Origin: an uncultured Collinsella sp.
Lineage (GTDB): Bacteria; Actinomycetota; Coriobacteriia; Coriobacteriales; Coriobacteriaceae
DNA length: 27,440 nt
Direction of reading: 5' to 3'
Assembly (NCBI GenBank): GCA_958405195.1
Contig: CATYDM010000028.1
Coordinates: 1 to 27,440, forward strand
This document shows positions 1 to 6,739 of this stretch, one piece after another; the first letter of the stretch is position 1; each line of letters starts with the position of its first letter. The notes beneath the pieces were generated by a model that was not told where the DNA came from, ran no database searches, and was given only the letters and a program-made list of their open reading frames with translations. The position numbers were made by a program, and so were the translations under genes.

Positions 1-2
1 CA

Positions 3-371
3 TGCGAACCTCCAGTCCGGACCGCTTCACGGTCCAACTTTCTGTCCGCACCCCCCTTTGGGGAGAATTTCACCACGCAAGGCATCAATCTACTCTCACT
101 CCCCTTGGGCACACAGCTCAAGCTTGGAAGCGACGTGCTCGTCGAAATCAGCCAAATCGGCAAGGTCTGCCACACCCGTTGCGCCATCTACTATCTCGCT
201 GGCGACTGCATCTTTCCCCACGAGGGCGTTTTTGGCGTGGTGCTCAAGGGCGGAGAGGTCCATACCGGCGACGATATCCAGGTAGTCAAACTCGGCGACG
301 GCACCTGTTCGTTCACCCCCGCCGAGGCGCTCGAAGAGATTGAGCAGGCTCGCCAGGAGGGCACGCTGTAG
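3..371 (+). CDS. MOSC domain protein, 3' end only
   Basis: This is the C-terminal part of a MOSC (molybdenum cofactor sulfurase C-terminal) domain protein; the frame is open to the window edge, so the start lies upstream. Visible family features are FGENFTTQGI near the beginning, then GKVCHTRCAIYY with the conserved cysteine, GDCIFPHEGVF, and a basket-like GGEVHTGDDIQV segment. MOSC proteins bind or transfer sulfur or molybdopterin-type ligands, and stand-alone ones are often linked to molybdenum cofactor metabolism, but the substrate cannot be told here. No complete start codon with a ribosome binding site exists inside the window. An internal TTG at 105 would cut the domain and is not a credible start. 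The gene ends 233 bases before the next one. Confidence 0.8.
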   Translation, partial: CEPPVRTASRSNFLSAPPFGENFTTQGINLLSLPLGTQLKLGSDVLVEISQIGKVCHTRCAIYYLAGDCIFPHEGVFGVVLKGGEVHTGDDIQVVKLGDGTCSFTPAEALEEIEQARQEGTL

Positions 372-439
372 TTGTAAAACGCCACGTTGAGATAGCTTTT
401 ACAGCCCTAAACTCCTCTTAAACAGGCCCCGTAACGTTA

Positions 440-545
440 AAGTTGAACTCTATGGTTTCTCAACAATTCATCATAACTGCAGGTCAAAGCCAAAGCCTCA
501 AGTTCAACTTGACCCTTTGGAACCTTTAAGGTTCAAGTTGAGGTC
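440..545. promoter_or_regulatory. Cluster of MerR-like palindromic half-sites
   Basis: The 233-base gap between the MOSC gene and the hydrolase gene contains three related elements. AAGTTGAACT at 440-449 is the exact reverse complement of AGTTCAACTT at 501-510. CCTCAAGTTCAACTTGACC at 496-514 and GGTTCAAGTTGAGGTC at 530-545 are inverted relatives of each other, and AACCTTTAAGGTT at 521-533 is a 13-base palindrome around one central base. The form recalls MerR/SoxR-type operators (CCTCAAGTT..AACTTGAGG), but no MerR gene is in the window. The likely target is the downstream hydrolase gene. Confidence 0.4.
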
Positions 546-604
546 GAAAGCAGTAGTAGAATACCGTTCGAACCATAACCTACGATTGATTGCAGAGGGA
601 CTGG

Positions 605-1738
605 ATGCAGCATTCGAATCATCGCACCGCAGCGCTCATTGCGTCGAAGCCGGCTCGTATCATCACGAGCGCCGTGCTCGCCGTTGCGCTGACGGCCACG
701 CCGATGCTCTCCCCCGTTGCGGCGTATGCCGCCTCGCAGGCAACGCAGGACCAGCTTTCCGCAGCCCAGCAGAAGATCGAAGCCGCCACGAGCGCCTACA
801 ACGACGCCCGCACCAAACTCGATGACCTGCAAAAGCAGATTGACTCCAATGAGGCAAGCATCGAGGAAATCGAGGCCAAGCTTCCCGAGCAGCAGGCCAA
901 GGCAAGCTCCGCCATGCGCGATCTGTACAAGTATCAGAAGGGCACCAATCCCATCGTGAGCTTCCTGGTCAACGCACAGAGCCTGGGTGAGTTCATCACG
1001 ACCTGCAAATACACCAACCAGATCACGAGCTCGAGCGTCGACGAGATCGAACAGCTCAATAACATGCAAACCGAACTCGAGCAGAACAAGGCTGAGCTCC
1101 AGCAGGCCAAGTCTCAGCTTGAGGCAGAGCAGAAAAACGCCGAGGATGCGCTGGCACAGGCCCAGCAGCTCCGCAGCGAGGCACAGGCAAAAGCCGAGCA
1201 GGAAAATGCCGCCGAGCTTGCCAAGCTTGAGGCCGATAAGGCCGCTGCCGCCGAGAAGCTCTCGGGCGAGGGCGTAAGCGGCAGCAATTCCAGCAGCCAG
1301 GCCACCAACACCAACACCACCATCGACACCACGGTGAACAACGCCAATACCGGTAGCTCCGATTACGATTCGTTCATTAATGAGTGGACGAGCCGCATCG
1401 ACAATTATCTCGCCGGCTCCCCCATGGCAGGCCAGGGCTATAACTTTGCCGTCGCCGCTTGGAATACCGGTGTCGACCCCCGTTGGTCCCCCGCCATCGC
1501 CTGCATCGAGAGCACCAAGGGCGCTTATTGCGCCAATTCTTACAACGCCTGGGGCTGGAGTGCCCGTGGCGGCGGTTGGCGCAGCTTTGGCAGCTGGAGC
1601 GAGGGCATCTCCGCTCACGTTGCCTATCTGGGCGCCAACTACGGCTCCACCCTTACCCCGGCAGCAGCCAAAAAGTACTGCCCGCCCACGTGGCAGGACT
1701 GGTACAACAAAGTCGCCGCTCAGATGAACCGCATCTAA
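605..1738 (+). CDS. Secreted PcsB-like coiled-coil / lysozyme-like cell-wall hydrolase
   Basis: A predicted exported peptidoglycan-remodelling protein of 377 residues. Residues 1-42 form a signal peptide (basic start, hydrophobic core around 20-40, AYA-AS cleavage). Residues 45-215 are a long heptad-rich coiled coil of the PcsB N-terminal type, with glutamine, glutamate and alanine repeats. A low-complexity Ser/Asn/Thr linker follows, around 222-255. The C-terminal 120 residues look like a lysozyme/transglycosylase fold: IACIESTKG carries a candidate catalytic Glu at about 302, followed by NSYNAWGW and aromatic-rich segments. I chose ATG 605 because AGAGGGA lies just upstream; an in-frame TTG at 590 would put that motif inside the gene. 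Related proteins act at the division septum. The enzyme class is inferred from motif shape, not proven. Transcription ends at the hairpin shared with the convergent kinase gene. Confidence 0.82.
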   Translation: MQHSNHRTAALIASKPARIITSAVLAVALTATPMLSPVAAYAASQATQDQLSAAQQKIEAATSAYNDARTKLDDLQKQIDSNEASIEEIEAKLPEQQAKASSAMRDLYKYQKGTNPIVSFLVNAQSLGEFITTCKYTNQITSSSVDEIEQLNNMQTELEQNKAELQQAKSQLEAEQKNAEDALAQAQQLRSEAQAKAEQENAAELAKLEADKAAAAEKLSGEGVSGSNSSSQATNTNTTIDTTVNNANTGSSDYDSFINEWTSRIDNYLAGSPMAGQGYNFAVAAWNTGVDPRWSPAIACIESTKGAYCANSYNAWGWSARGGGWRSFGSWSEGISAHVAYLGANYGSTLTPAAAKKYCPPTWQDWYNKVAAQMNRI

Positions 1739-1748
1739 GTGCAACTGC

Positions 1749-1777
1749 AAAGGGCCCCATTGGGGCCCTTTTCTTTT
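1749..1777 (+). terminator. Rho-independent terminator of the hydrolase gene
   Basis: AAAGGGCCCC, a three-base loop and GGGGCCCTTT form a 10-bp stem followed by the T-rich tail TTCTTTT. It starts 11 bases after the hydrolase stop. The stop codon of the convergent kinase gene lies inside the T tract, so the two genes meet here with almost no spacer. Confidence 0.85.
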
Positions 1778-3155
1778 AGGTAGCGGAGGTATCGACGACG
1801 CCGGTCGCATTGGCAACCGCGACTATGACGATCACGCATAGGAGCAGCACACCCAATGCCTTGAGCCAGAGTTTCGCGAGTTTCTTGCCGCGATAGCTGT
1901 CGAGCAGTGCGAATCGCCGACGGAGACGGCGCTTATCGAGCAGCGCAAAATGCATAAGCACCATAAGGCCATCGACAAAGAAAAAATACTCGATTATGAG
2001 AAGCCACGTCGGGTAGCTTTGGTTTGCTCCGGTGGGGTGAAAGACGGCAAAGTGACTTCCAGCAAAGAACACAAGCAGCGAGAAGCAGACGAGCGTATTC
2101 CAAATACGCCCCAGAGACTCCGGAACGCGAGAGAGCAGACCGCATGCAGCGAAGGCGGCAAGCCTAGGAAGCCCTGTGGGGTTCTGGAGCCCTTGGGGCG
2201 TCAACACCGTCTCCGAGGCCGGAGTACGGACAAGCACAGGCGCAGGAGGCCGCACGGGGCGACTTAGATCGTATGCCGCGCGCGTCGCCCGTCCCAACGC
2301 TTCCGCGCTCGCAAAACGCTTGGCCGGGTCGAGCGCCATCGACATGCAGACGGCATCGGCAAGTGGAGTGGGAATGCCGCGCGCCTCGCATTGCTCGCGC
2401 ATGTCGAGCCCTGGTTTAGGGTCGACTCCCGTCAAGCAGAAGAACAACAGGGCGCCAAGTGCGTAGACGTCGCTTCGCACGTTCGTCTGCCCAAACCCAT
2501 ACTGCTCGGGCGGCGCATAGGGCCGTGTCCCAAACTTGACGGTATCGGCATCGGCGCCATCGCGCCATACGCGCGCGATCCCCAAGTCGATAATCACCAG
2601 CGATGAAAACGTCAGGCCGTCATCAGGCGTATAGTTGGCACCTGTCACGATGATATTCGACGGCTTGAGGTCACGATGGATCACCGGCGCCGACGTCTCC
2701 CCCGCCATTGCAAAACCGGCGTGGAGCTCGCCCACGGCATCGCATAGGGCAGGATACAATTCGTGCGCATAATCGGGGGTGGCTCCCAGACGGTCCACCA
2801 GCGCCCCGAGTGTCTCCCCTTCGATGTATTCCATAACCACGTTGAGCTCGTCGCCCACACGACGACAATCGACGATTCTGGGCAGGTGCTCAAAACGCCT
2901 GCCTGCCCGCTGGGCGGCAAACAGACGCTCGTATGCCCCGCCGATTTGAGCCGAAGCATCGATGCGTTTACGGACAAAGGGGCCGAGCGAACCACCGCCG
3001 GTTCCTTCAAAGTACACGAGCTCGGTTGTTTCAACGGACGAGCGCTTAAGTACACGCTCCACGCGATAGCTGTCGTCGCGATAGAGCGACGCCAGGTGCT
3101 CGGCAAGCGCTGCGGTCAGCTCGTCATTGGAATATGTTGGGGTCTGAGTATCCAT
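1776..3155 (-). CDS. Ser/Thr protein kinase with C-terminal membrane segments
   Basis: A Hanks-type kinase of about 459 residues. The catalytic loop is HRDLKPSN at residues 160-167. The metal-binding motif is DLG (190-192) rather than DFG, and an activation-segment motif GTRPYAPPEQYG follows. VRKRID carries the probable ATP-anchoring Lys near 63. The glycine loop before it is not canonical, which leaves activity to be shown. Three hydrophobic stretches near 352-373, 382-403 and 433-452 suggest the C-terminus is in the membrane. No PASTA repeats are present, so this is unlike the usual PrkC/PknB class. Start is uncertain: ATG 3155 follows GGAGG at very short spacing, while ATGs at 3164/3167 and GTG 3185 are in frame. 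It is last in a probable minus-strand operon after the HTH gene. Confidence 0.85.
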   Translation of the reverse strand: MDTQTPTYSNDELTAALAEHLASLYRDDSYRVERVLKRSSVETTELVYFEGTGGGSLGPFVRKRIDASAQIGGAYERLFAAQRAGRRFEHLPRIVDCRRVGDELNVVMEYIEGETLGALVDRLGATPDYAHELYPALCDAVGELHAGFAMAGETSAPVIHRDLKPSNIIVTGANYTPDDGLTFSSLVIIDLGIARVWRDGADADTVKFGTRPYAPPEQYGFGQTNVRSDVYALGALLFFCLTGVDPKPGLDMREQCEARGIPTPLADAVCMSMALDPAKRFASAEALGRATRAAYDLSRPVRPPAPVLVRTPASETVLTPQGLQNPTGLPRLAAFAACGLLSRVPESLGRIWNTLVCFSLLVFFAGSHFAVFHPTGANQSYPTWLLIIEYFFFVDGLMVLMHFALLDKRRLRRRFALLDSYRGKKLAKLWLKALGVLLLCVIVIVAVANATGVVDTSAT

Positions 3156-3253
3156 AGCCTCCATCATAGCGCAGGGCGCAGACACCCCATGGCATCCGCG
3201 CCCCGTTCGTTTGCATCGTTGTTCGACAGCTCCGCCGGCTCAGATATCAGCCG

Positions 3254-3676
3254 CTAACTCACCGTCTCCTCGCCAAAGCGATACAGTTCCTCGTTGACCT
3301 TTTGGAGGCTGCACCCGCGATCGATGCAAAAGATGATAATCGCATCGCGGCGGTCCTTGCAGTTAAGGACGCTTACCCCGGCAGCCGTCAGCGCACGGTT
3401 GGTCTCTTTGAGCGTCAGCGCCATCGCAAAGGCAATCTGCAGCACCTTATTGCGACTCGGATGACGCGCACCGGTAAAGATCTGATAGCCAAAGGTCTCA
3501 TTGAGATCGGCCATACGAACCACGCGCGAGCGCTCCAAGCCCTTTTCCTGCAGTAGCCGCTTCAGGTAGTCCGAAAGCGACGGGGCGGCAAAGTCGTGCT
3601 CCCTGATATAGCCATCGATGTTCGGCGCATCAAGAAGCTCATTGAGCAACTCCTCGGTCAGCTTTTTATCGGGCAT
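3254..3676 (-). CDS. Helix-turn-helix protein paired with the kinase
   Basis: A 140-residue soluble protein. Residues 30-95 hold a lambda-repressor-like helix-turn-helix region (SDYLKRLLQEKGLERSRVVR, then ETFGYQIFTGARHPSRNKVLQIAFAM), so DNA binding is plausible. The C-terminal 45 residues (LNCKDRRDAIIIFCIDRG onward) are of a conserved type without a function I can name. ATG 3676 is supported by GGGGGAGGTGA about nine bases upstream. The gene begins 32 bases after the FxLYD membrane-protein gene and ends 98 bases before the preferred kinase start, all on one strand, so co-transcription is likely. A role as partner or substrate of the kinase is inference from position only. Confidence 0.75.
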   Translation of the reverse strand: MPDKKLTEELLNELLDAPNIDGYIREHDFAAPSLSDYLKRLLQEKGLERSRVVRMADLNETFGYQIFTGARHPSRNKVLQIAFAMALTLKETNRALTAAGVSVLNCKDRRDAIIIFCIDRGCSLQKVNEELYRFGEETVS

Positions 3677-3708
3677 ACGACTTCACCTCCCCCAGTGCAT
3701 GCAACATG

Positions 3709-4152
3709 CTAGAAACCGCTTACGTCCGAACGCTCCCAGCTAGCAACCTGGTCGGGAGACACCGTACCCAGCGCCTCGAACTTCCAGGAGCCGCCCGCCT
3801 TCAGATGATTGGTGTTTGCAAGAGCCGTTCCAACCTGGTTGCCATCGGCATCATACAGAACATATTCAATCTGAATGTAGCTCTTTTCCTTGTCCGTGTT
3901 ATTGGTCAGCGTGCCCGTGATCTTATAGGTAAACTGATTGGAAGTGTCTTCAGCCTCGTCAGCAATGGTATACGGTTCTTGCGGTTCTTTTTGCTCCTCA
4001 GCCTGCTGTGTCGTCTCGGCAGGTTTTGCCGAATCGCTCGCAGACGAATCGGTTGAGTTGCCGCCCATAGAGCCCACGGCACCGACAATAACCAGCACCA
4101 CGATGATGCCTAGGACAATCTTGCCGATCGGCTTCTTTCCCTCTTTTGCCAT
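3709..4152 (-). CDS. FxLYD-domain protein with N-terminal membrane anchor
   Basis: A 147-residue protein. It starts with a lysine-rich stretch and a single hydrophobic helix at about 10-30 (KIVLGIIVVLVIVGAVG), followed by a Ser/Asp/Glu/Gln-rich disordered linker to about 60. The rest is an immunoglobulin-like FxLYD domain: the strand pattern YKITGTLTNNTDKEKSYIQI, then YVLYDADGNQVGTALAN, then LKAGGSWKFEAL. Such domains sit outside the membrane in Gram-positive bacteria; their ligands are mostly unknown. The anchor lacks a lipobox cysteine, so it is predicted to be a membrane helix rather than a lipoprotein. ATG 4152 is preceded by AGGAAGGAT. It is probably the first gene of the minus-strand operon with the HTH and kinase genes. 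Confidence 0.72.
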   Translation of the reverse strand: MAKEGKKPIGKIVLGIIVVLVIVGAVGSMGGNSTDSSASDSAKPAETTQQAEEQKEPQEPYTIADEAEDTSNQFTYKITGTLTNNTDKEKSYIQIEYVLYDADGNQVGTALANTNHLKAGGSWKFEALGTVSPDQVASWERSDVSGF

Positions 4153-4157
4153 TATTC

Positions 4158-4211
4158 ATCCTTCCTACGATCCGGCTACCGTGCCGGCACACAGCACATC
4201 GTAGGAAGGAT
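4158..4211 (-). promoter_or_regulatory. Perfect 14-bp inverted repeat covering the ribosome binding site
   Basis: ATCCTTCCTACGAT at 4158-4171 is repeated exactly in inverted orientation at 4198-4211, with a 26-base spacer that itself contains a short CCGGC/GCCGG stem. Read in the minus direction, the inner arm contains AGGAAGGAT, the ribosome binding site of the FxLYD gene. In an mRNA that starts upstream of 4211 the hairpin would hide that site. Confidence 0.6.
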
Positions 4212-4315
4212 TGAACTTGAATTCATTAGCTGAGAGCTAAGGTTGCGGTAAACGGCCAATGCAGTTATCCAAACGCCGAGCAAACGCACTTTGCGCGACC
4301 GTCTGCCAGCAGTGA

Positions 4316-4639
4316 TCAACCCACCGTGACGGATTCCCCGGTAAAAGCACTGATCATCAACAGGACAAAGAAAACAAGGTAGCTGACACTCAGCAGGTAC
4401 GCAATGATCAGAAAGACGACCCAGCCGACATTGGTTTTACCGTCGGCACGGCGTTGCCCGCGATTGCGGCAGAGCCAAATCGTCACGCCGATGGCAGTGA
4501 TAAACAGCACGAGCGCCGCCGCGGCAAGCCCAGCAAGCGCAAACATCACGCCAATGCTCACAGCGATGACCGGAAGCAGCAGCAAACCGCACCCGCATCC
4601 ACCCGGACTATATACGGCAGGCTGTCGGCGTCGCCTCAT
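4316..4639 (-). CDS. Small membrane protein of unknown function
   Basis: A 107-residue hydrophobic protein that I do not recognise. It begins with an Arg-rich segment (MRRRRQ), then GGCGCG, and has about three membrane helices at roughly 18-37, 38-57 and 71-97, separated by a basic loop CRNRGQRRADGKTN. ATG 4639 was chosen because GGGGGTGG lies about seven bases upstream; a GTG at 4669 overlapping the previous stop codon is in frame but has no ribosome binding site. It follows the antitoxin-like gene by 29 bases on the same strand and may be its operon partner. Base composition and codon use match the neighbours. It shows no toxin signature beyond being small and hydrophobic. Confidence 0.6.
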   Translation of the reverse strand: MRRRRQPAVYSPGGCGCGLLLLPVIAVSIGVMFALAGLAAAALVLFITAIGVTIWLCRNRGQRRADGKTNVGWVVFLIIAYLLSVSYLVFFVLLMISAFTGESVTVG

Positions 4640-4668
4640 CGTCACGCCACCCCCATCATCTCTGAGCA

Positions 4669-5010
4669 CTACAGCGCAATGGCCTGCTGAACAGGAACGA
4701 TCTTATCCAGTTCCGGTTCGATGCGCCTCTTCTCCGCCTCGAGATCAAACGTTATCTGGGCGCGCAGCCAATAACCATCCGTCAGGCCAAAGTAGCGACA
4801 AAGGCGAAGGTCGGTGTCGGCCGTCACACGACGCCTCCCCAAGACAATCTGCCCAATGCGTTGAGCCGGAATCCCGGTCTCCTTAGCAAGGCGATATTGA
4901 GAAATGCCCATGGGAACAAGAAACTCCTCTTTGAGAAGCTCACCAGGAGTCACCGGCGACAGCAAATCGGCCGAAGTCTCATCACTTGTGATAATCGACG
5001 ATTTCGACAT
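4669..5010 (-). CDS. higA: HigA-family antitoxin-like XRE regulator (no HigB seen)
   Basis: A 113-residue helix-turn-helix protein of the HigA type. The core VTPGELLKEEFLVPMGISQY begins near residue 19, then LAKETGIPAQRIGQIVLGRR (recognition region), then TADTDLRLCRYFGLTDGYWL, a typical HigA sequence of normal length. In canonical loci a RelE-fold HigB toxin gene lies just upstream; here the 160 bases upstream hold only a promoter and palindromes, and downstream is a membrane protein, so it is an orphan. The start at ATG 5010 gives the usual family length and has AGGGGAT upstream; ATG 5058 is in frame but would add 16 unlike residues. HigA proteins normally repress their own promoter, and a candidate operator is visible. 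Confidence 0.82.
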   Translation of the reverse strand: MSKSSIITSDETSADLLSPVTPGELLKEEFLVPMGISQYRLAKETGIPAQRIGQIVLGRRRVTADTDLRLCRYFGLTDGYWLRAQITFDLEAEKRRIEPELDKIVPVQQAIAL

Positions 5011-5083
5011 TCCAAGCCATCCCCTGTCTCCACTCAAAACAGACCCGATAGCGCTCATTATGATGCAATCATACTATCGCCTT

Positions 5084-5129
5084 ACGTTAATAACGTCAAA
5101 CGTTTCTATAGGCTTACATCTCTATTATA
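5084..5129 (-). promoter_or_regulatory. higA promoter -10 box and three phased ACGTT half-sites
   Basis: On the minus strand a perfect TATAAT lies at 5129-5124. Just downstream in that direction are three alternating half-sites: ACGTT at 5084-5088, AACGT at 5092-5096 and ACGTT at 5100-5104. Their starts are eight bases apart, giving two overlapping palindromes. This fits an operator for a self-repressing HigA. No good -35 box is seen. Confidence 0.5.
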
Positions 5130-5172
5130 CCGTACATCTGTTCGTGTTTTCTAGACAGGTATCCTTCGACAC

Positions 5173-6360
5173 TTAAGCAAGCAAAAGCAATCGTTTATAG
5201 ACATCGAGGCCCTTGAGTAGGATTTCCTCGTCAAAGAGCATGGTATCAGTATGCAGGGCACTTGTGGCATAGGCAGGGCAGCCCTCGGCGTCGCTCGGAT
5301 TATCCCGACTGGCAGGAACGCCCGTGCCCAGCAAGAAGAACACGCCCGGCAGATGGCGCTGGTAGAACGCGAAATCCTCGGCAATCAGCAGCGGCTCGTC
5401 CACGAGTTGCAGCTCGGACAAGGCAGGCGCAATGTGGGCAAACAGCTCGGGGTCGTTATCGACTGGCGGATAGCCCTCGGCAAAGTCGAGGTCGTACGTG
5501 CAGCCCGTTGCGGCGCAGGCCTCGTCCAGCACGCGGCGCACGCCCTCGCGCGCACGGTCAAACATGTCATCCGTAAACACGCGCAGGCTGCCAGCGACAT
5601 GCGCCTCCCCCGCAACCGCATTGCAGACGGTGCCGGCCTGCAGCAGGCCGAACTTGCCAATGCAGGGCTCGTCGGCACCCAACTCGTCCATCAGTTCGCG
5701 CTCGGCAACCAAAAACTTGGCTGCTGCCAGCGCCGCGTCGTGCGATTCCTCGACTGGAACGCCGTAAGTCTTGGCGATATGGATGCTTGTCCCGTGAATG
5801 TGCACGTGCGTTTCACTCGAGCGCGCCAGCAGCGGACCAGAACAGCTCACCAACGTGTTCGCAGGCAGGTCGGGCCATACGTGGAACCCGAAGATACGGT
5901 CTGCCCCGTAGCGCTCAAACACCCCACTCTCACAAACTGTCTTGGCGCCACCGGTCGTCTCCTCGGCCGGCTGGAACACAAAGAGCACGTTGCGCTTGAT
6001 GGCACCCGGTTGCTCACGAATCGTGCGATCGACAAAGGTCGCCGCCGCAAGCGCCATGGCCATGTGTCCATCGTGTCCGCAAGCGTGCATCTTTCCGGGA
6101 TGTGTCGAGGCAAAGGCCGCGCCCGTCGCCTCCGCGATGGGAAGCGCGTCCATATCGGCGCGAATCGCCGTGGCATGCGCGGCGCCCGTGCCAGCGTCGA
6201 AGAAGGCGCAGACGCAGCTCGGACAGGGATGGGTCACCTCGCAGGCAAGCGGGGCGAGCACGCCCTCGATATAGGCGATGGTTTGCGGAAGATCGAAGTC
6301 GAGCTCCGGAATGCGATGCAGGTCGCGACGATAGCGACGGAGTTCTTGGAGCTCGGTCAT
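5173..6360 (-). CDS. M20 amidohydrolase, probable N-acetyldiaminopimelate deacetylase
   Basis: A cytoplasmic metallo-amidohydrolase of 395 residues, the usual length for the family that includes YkuR, hippurate hydrolase and IAA-amino acid hydrolases. Metal-site motifs are clear: HACGHDGH at 92-99, with Cys94 and His96 as expected ligands, then PAEETTGGA with the catalytic/ligand glutamates near 128-130, and FGFHVWPDLP. A dimerisation domain with HIHGTSIHIAKTYGVPVEESHDA follows, and the C-terminus has IAEDFAFYQRHLPGVFFLLGTG. Because the facing genes encode DapA, DapB and the acetyltransferase DapH, the natural reading is removal of acetate from N-acetyl-LL-diaminopimelate. Hydrolysis of another N-acyl amino acid remains possible. 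ATG 6360 has AAAGGA seven bases upstream; open sequence beyond it is not coding. Confidence 0.85.
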   Translation of the reverse strand: MTELQELRRYRRDLHRIPELDFDLPQTIAYIEGVLAPLACEVTHPCPSCVCAFFDAGTGAAHATAIRADMDALPIAEATGAAFASTHPGKMHACGHDGHMAMALAAATFVDRTIREQPGAIKRNVLFVFQPAEETTGGAKTVCESGVFERYGADRIFGFHVWPDLPANTLVSCSGPLLARSSETHVHIHGTSIHIAKTYGVPVEESHDAALAAAKFLVAERELMDELGADEPCIGKFGLLQAGTVCNAVAGEAHVAGSLRVFTDDMFDRAREGVRRVLDEACAATGCTYDLDFAEGYPPVDNDPELFAHIAPALSELQLVDEPLLIAEDFAFYQRHLPGVFFLLGTGVPASRDNPSDAEGCPAYATSALHTDTMLFDEEILLKGLDVYKRLLLLA

Positions 6361-6391
6361 AAAGGATCCTTTCATGGGGCATATCCATTCA

Positions 6392-6403
6392 CACAATATT
6401 GTG
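6392..6403 (-). promoter_or_regulatory. CACAATATTGTG palindrome in the leader of the M20 gene
   Basis: A perfect 12-bp palindrome lies 32 bases upstream of the deacetylase start, between the ribosome binding site and the AT-rich divergent promoter region. A second ATTGTGA half-site occurs at 6411-6417. It has the form of a dimeric repressor operator; the protein that binds it is unknown. Confidence 0.35.
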
Positions 6404-6471
6404 ATGCAGAATTGTGACGCCCTTGTTTCTAGCATATCCCTGCATTTTTTAAACGTTATATACGAATACTC

Positions 6472-6500
6472 TTGTTTGGTAAAGTGCAACGTGATAGGGT
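6472..6500 (+). promoter_or_regulatory. Predicted promoter of the lysA-dapA-dapB-dapH operon
   Basis: TTGTTT at 6472-6477 and TAGGGT at 6495-6500 are separated by 17 bases, with TG at -15/-14 giving an extended -10 element. The expected start of transcription is near 6507, a few bases before the riboswitch aptamer begins at 6512, which supports the assignment. Confidence 0.5.
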
Positions 6501-6511
6501 CTTTACCACTT

Positions 6512-6668
6512 GATAGAGGCGCGGGCACGAAGAGCCGCGGGCGAGCCGGCAGGCTTTGACCCCGTGGGGAGGCGAAACCCGCCGAACTGGGTTTTACGGG
6601 CACGAACAACCTGGTGGGCCTGTGGGAAACACCCACAGGACTGTCTGCAGCAATGCGGGAGCGCTATC
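6512..6668 (+). ncRNA. Lysine riboswitch (L-box) aptamer
   Basis: The leader of the lysA-dapA gene matches the lysine riboswitch layout. It opens with GATAGAGGCGCG (P1 5' strand and the conserved AGAGG(C/T)GC) and has an AAGAGC segment. This is followed by GGGGAGGCG..CGCCGAACTGGG, a hairpin TGTGGGAAACACCCACA, the conserved ACTGTC, and a closing GGGAGCGCTATC, whose CTATC pairs with the opening GATAG to form P1. The aptamer binds L-lysine and in known cases lowers expression of lysine synthesis or uptake genes. Its position immediately upstream of diaminopimelate decarboxylase and dihydrodipicolinate synthase fits exactly. The exact helix borders were drawn by eye. Confidence 0.9.
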
Positions 6669-6729
6669 CGGACATTGGGTCCACGCTATGCGGATTCGAT
6701 GCGCCGATGGCGCCGTCTGGATAGCGAGG
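6662..6729 (+). promoter_or_regulatory. Riboswitch expression platform with anti-P1 helix next to the ribosome binding site
   Basis: CGCTATCCGGAC at 6662-6673 can form twelve consecutive pairs (one G-U) with GTCTGGATAGCG at 6715-6726, competing with P1 for the same CTATC. A second CGCTAT at 6684-6689 can pair with ATAGCG at 6721-6726 when P1 is formed. GCGCC-GAT-GGCGC at 6701-6713 is a small internal hairpin. The helix ends at the GAGG (6726-6729) of the lysA-dapA start, and no T tract follows, so control of translation or a Rho-type mechanism is more likely than intrinsic termination. Confidence 0.6.
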
Positions 6730-6739
6730 TTTACGGGAC

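Noticed and set aside
105..371. Complete small MOSC-like gene starting at TTG 105
   Set aside because: The same frame is open and family-like (FGENFTTQGI) up to the window edge, so the gene is truncated by the window rather than starting here.
533..1816. Long open frame on the minus strand opposite the cell-wall hydrolase (427 codons)
   Set aside because: Its sequence is a low-complexity Leu/Gly/Ala-rich mirror of the coiled-coil gene, with no domain or ribosome binding site; the plus strand has signal peptide, coiled coil and terminator.
5011..5172. HigB toxin gene upstream of higA
   Set aside because: The 160 bases are AT-rich promoter and palindromes with no open frame of useful size.
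6512..6668. T-box leader instead of a riboswitch
   Set aside because: No T-box sequence (TGGNACCGCG) or terminator; conserved lysine aptamer segments and P1 pairing are present.
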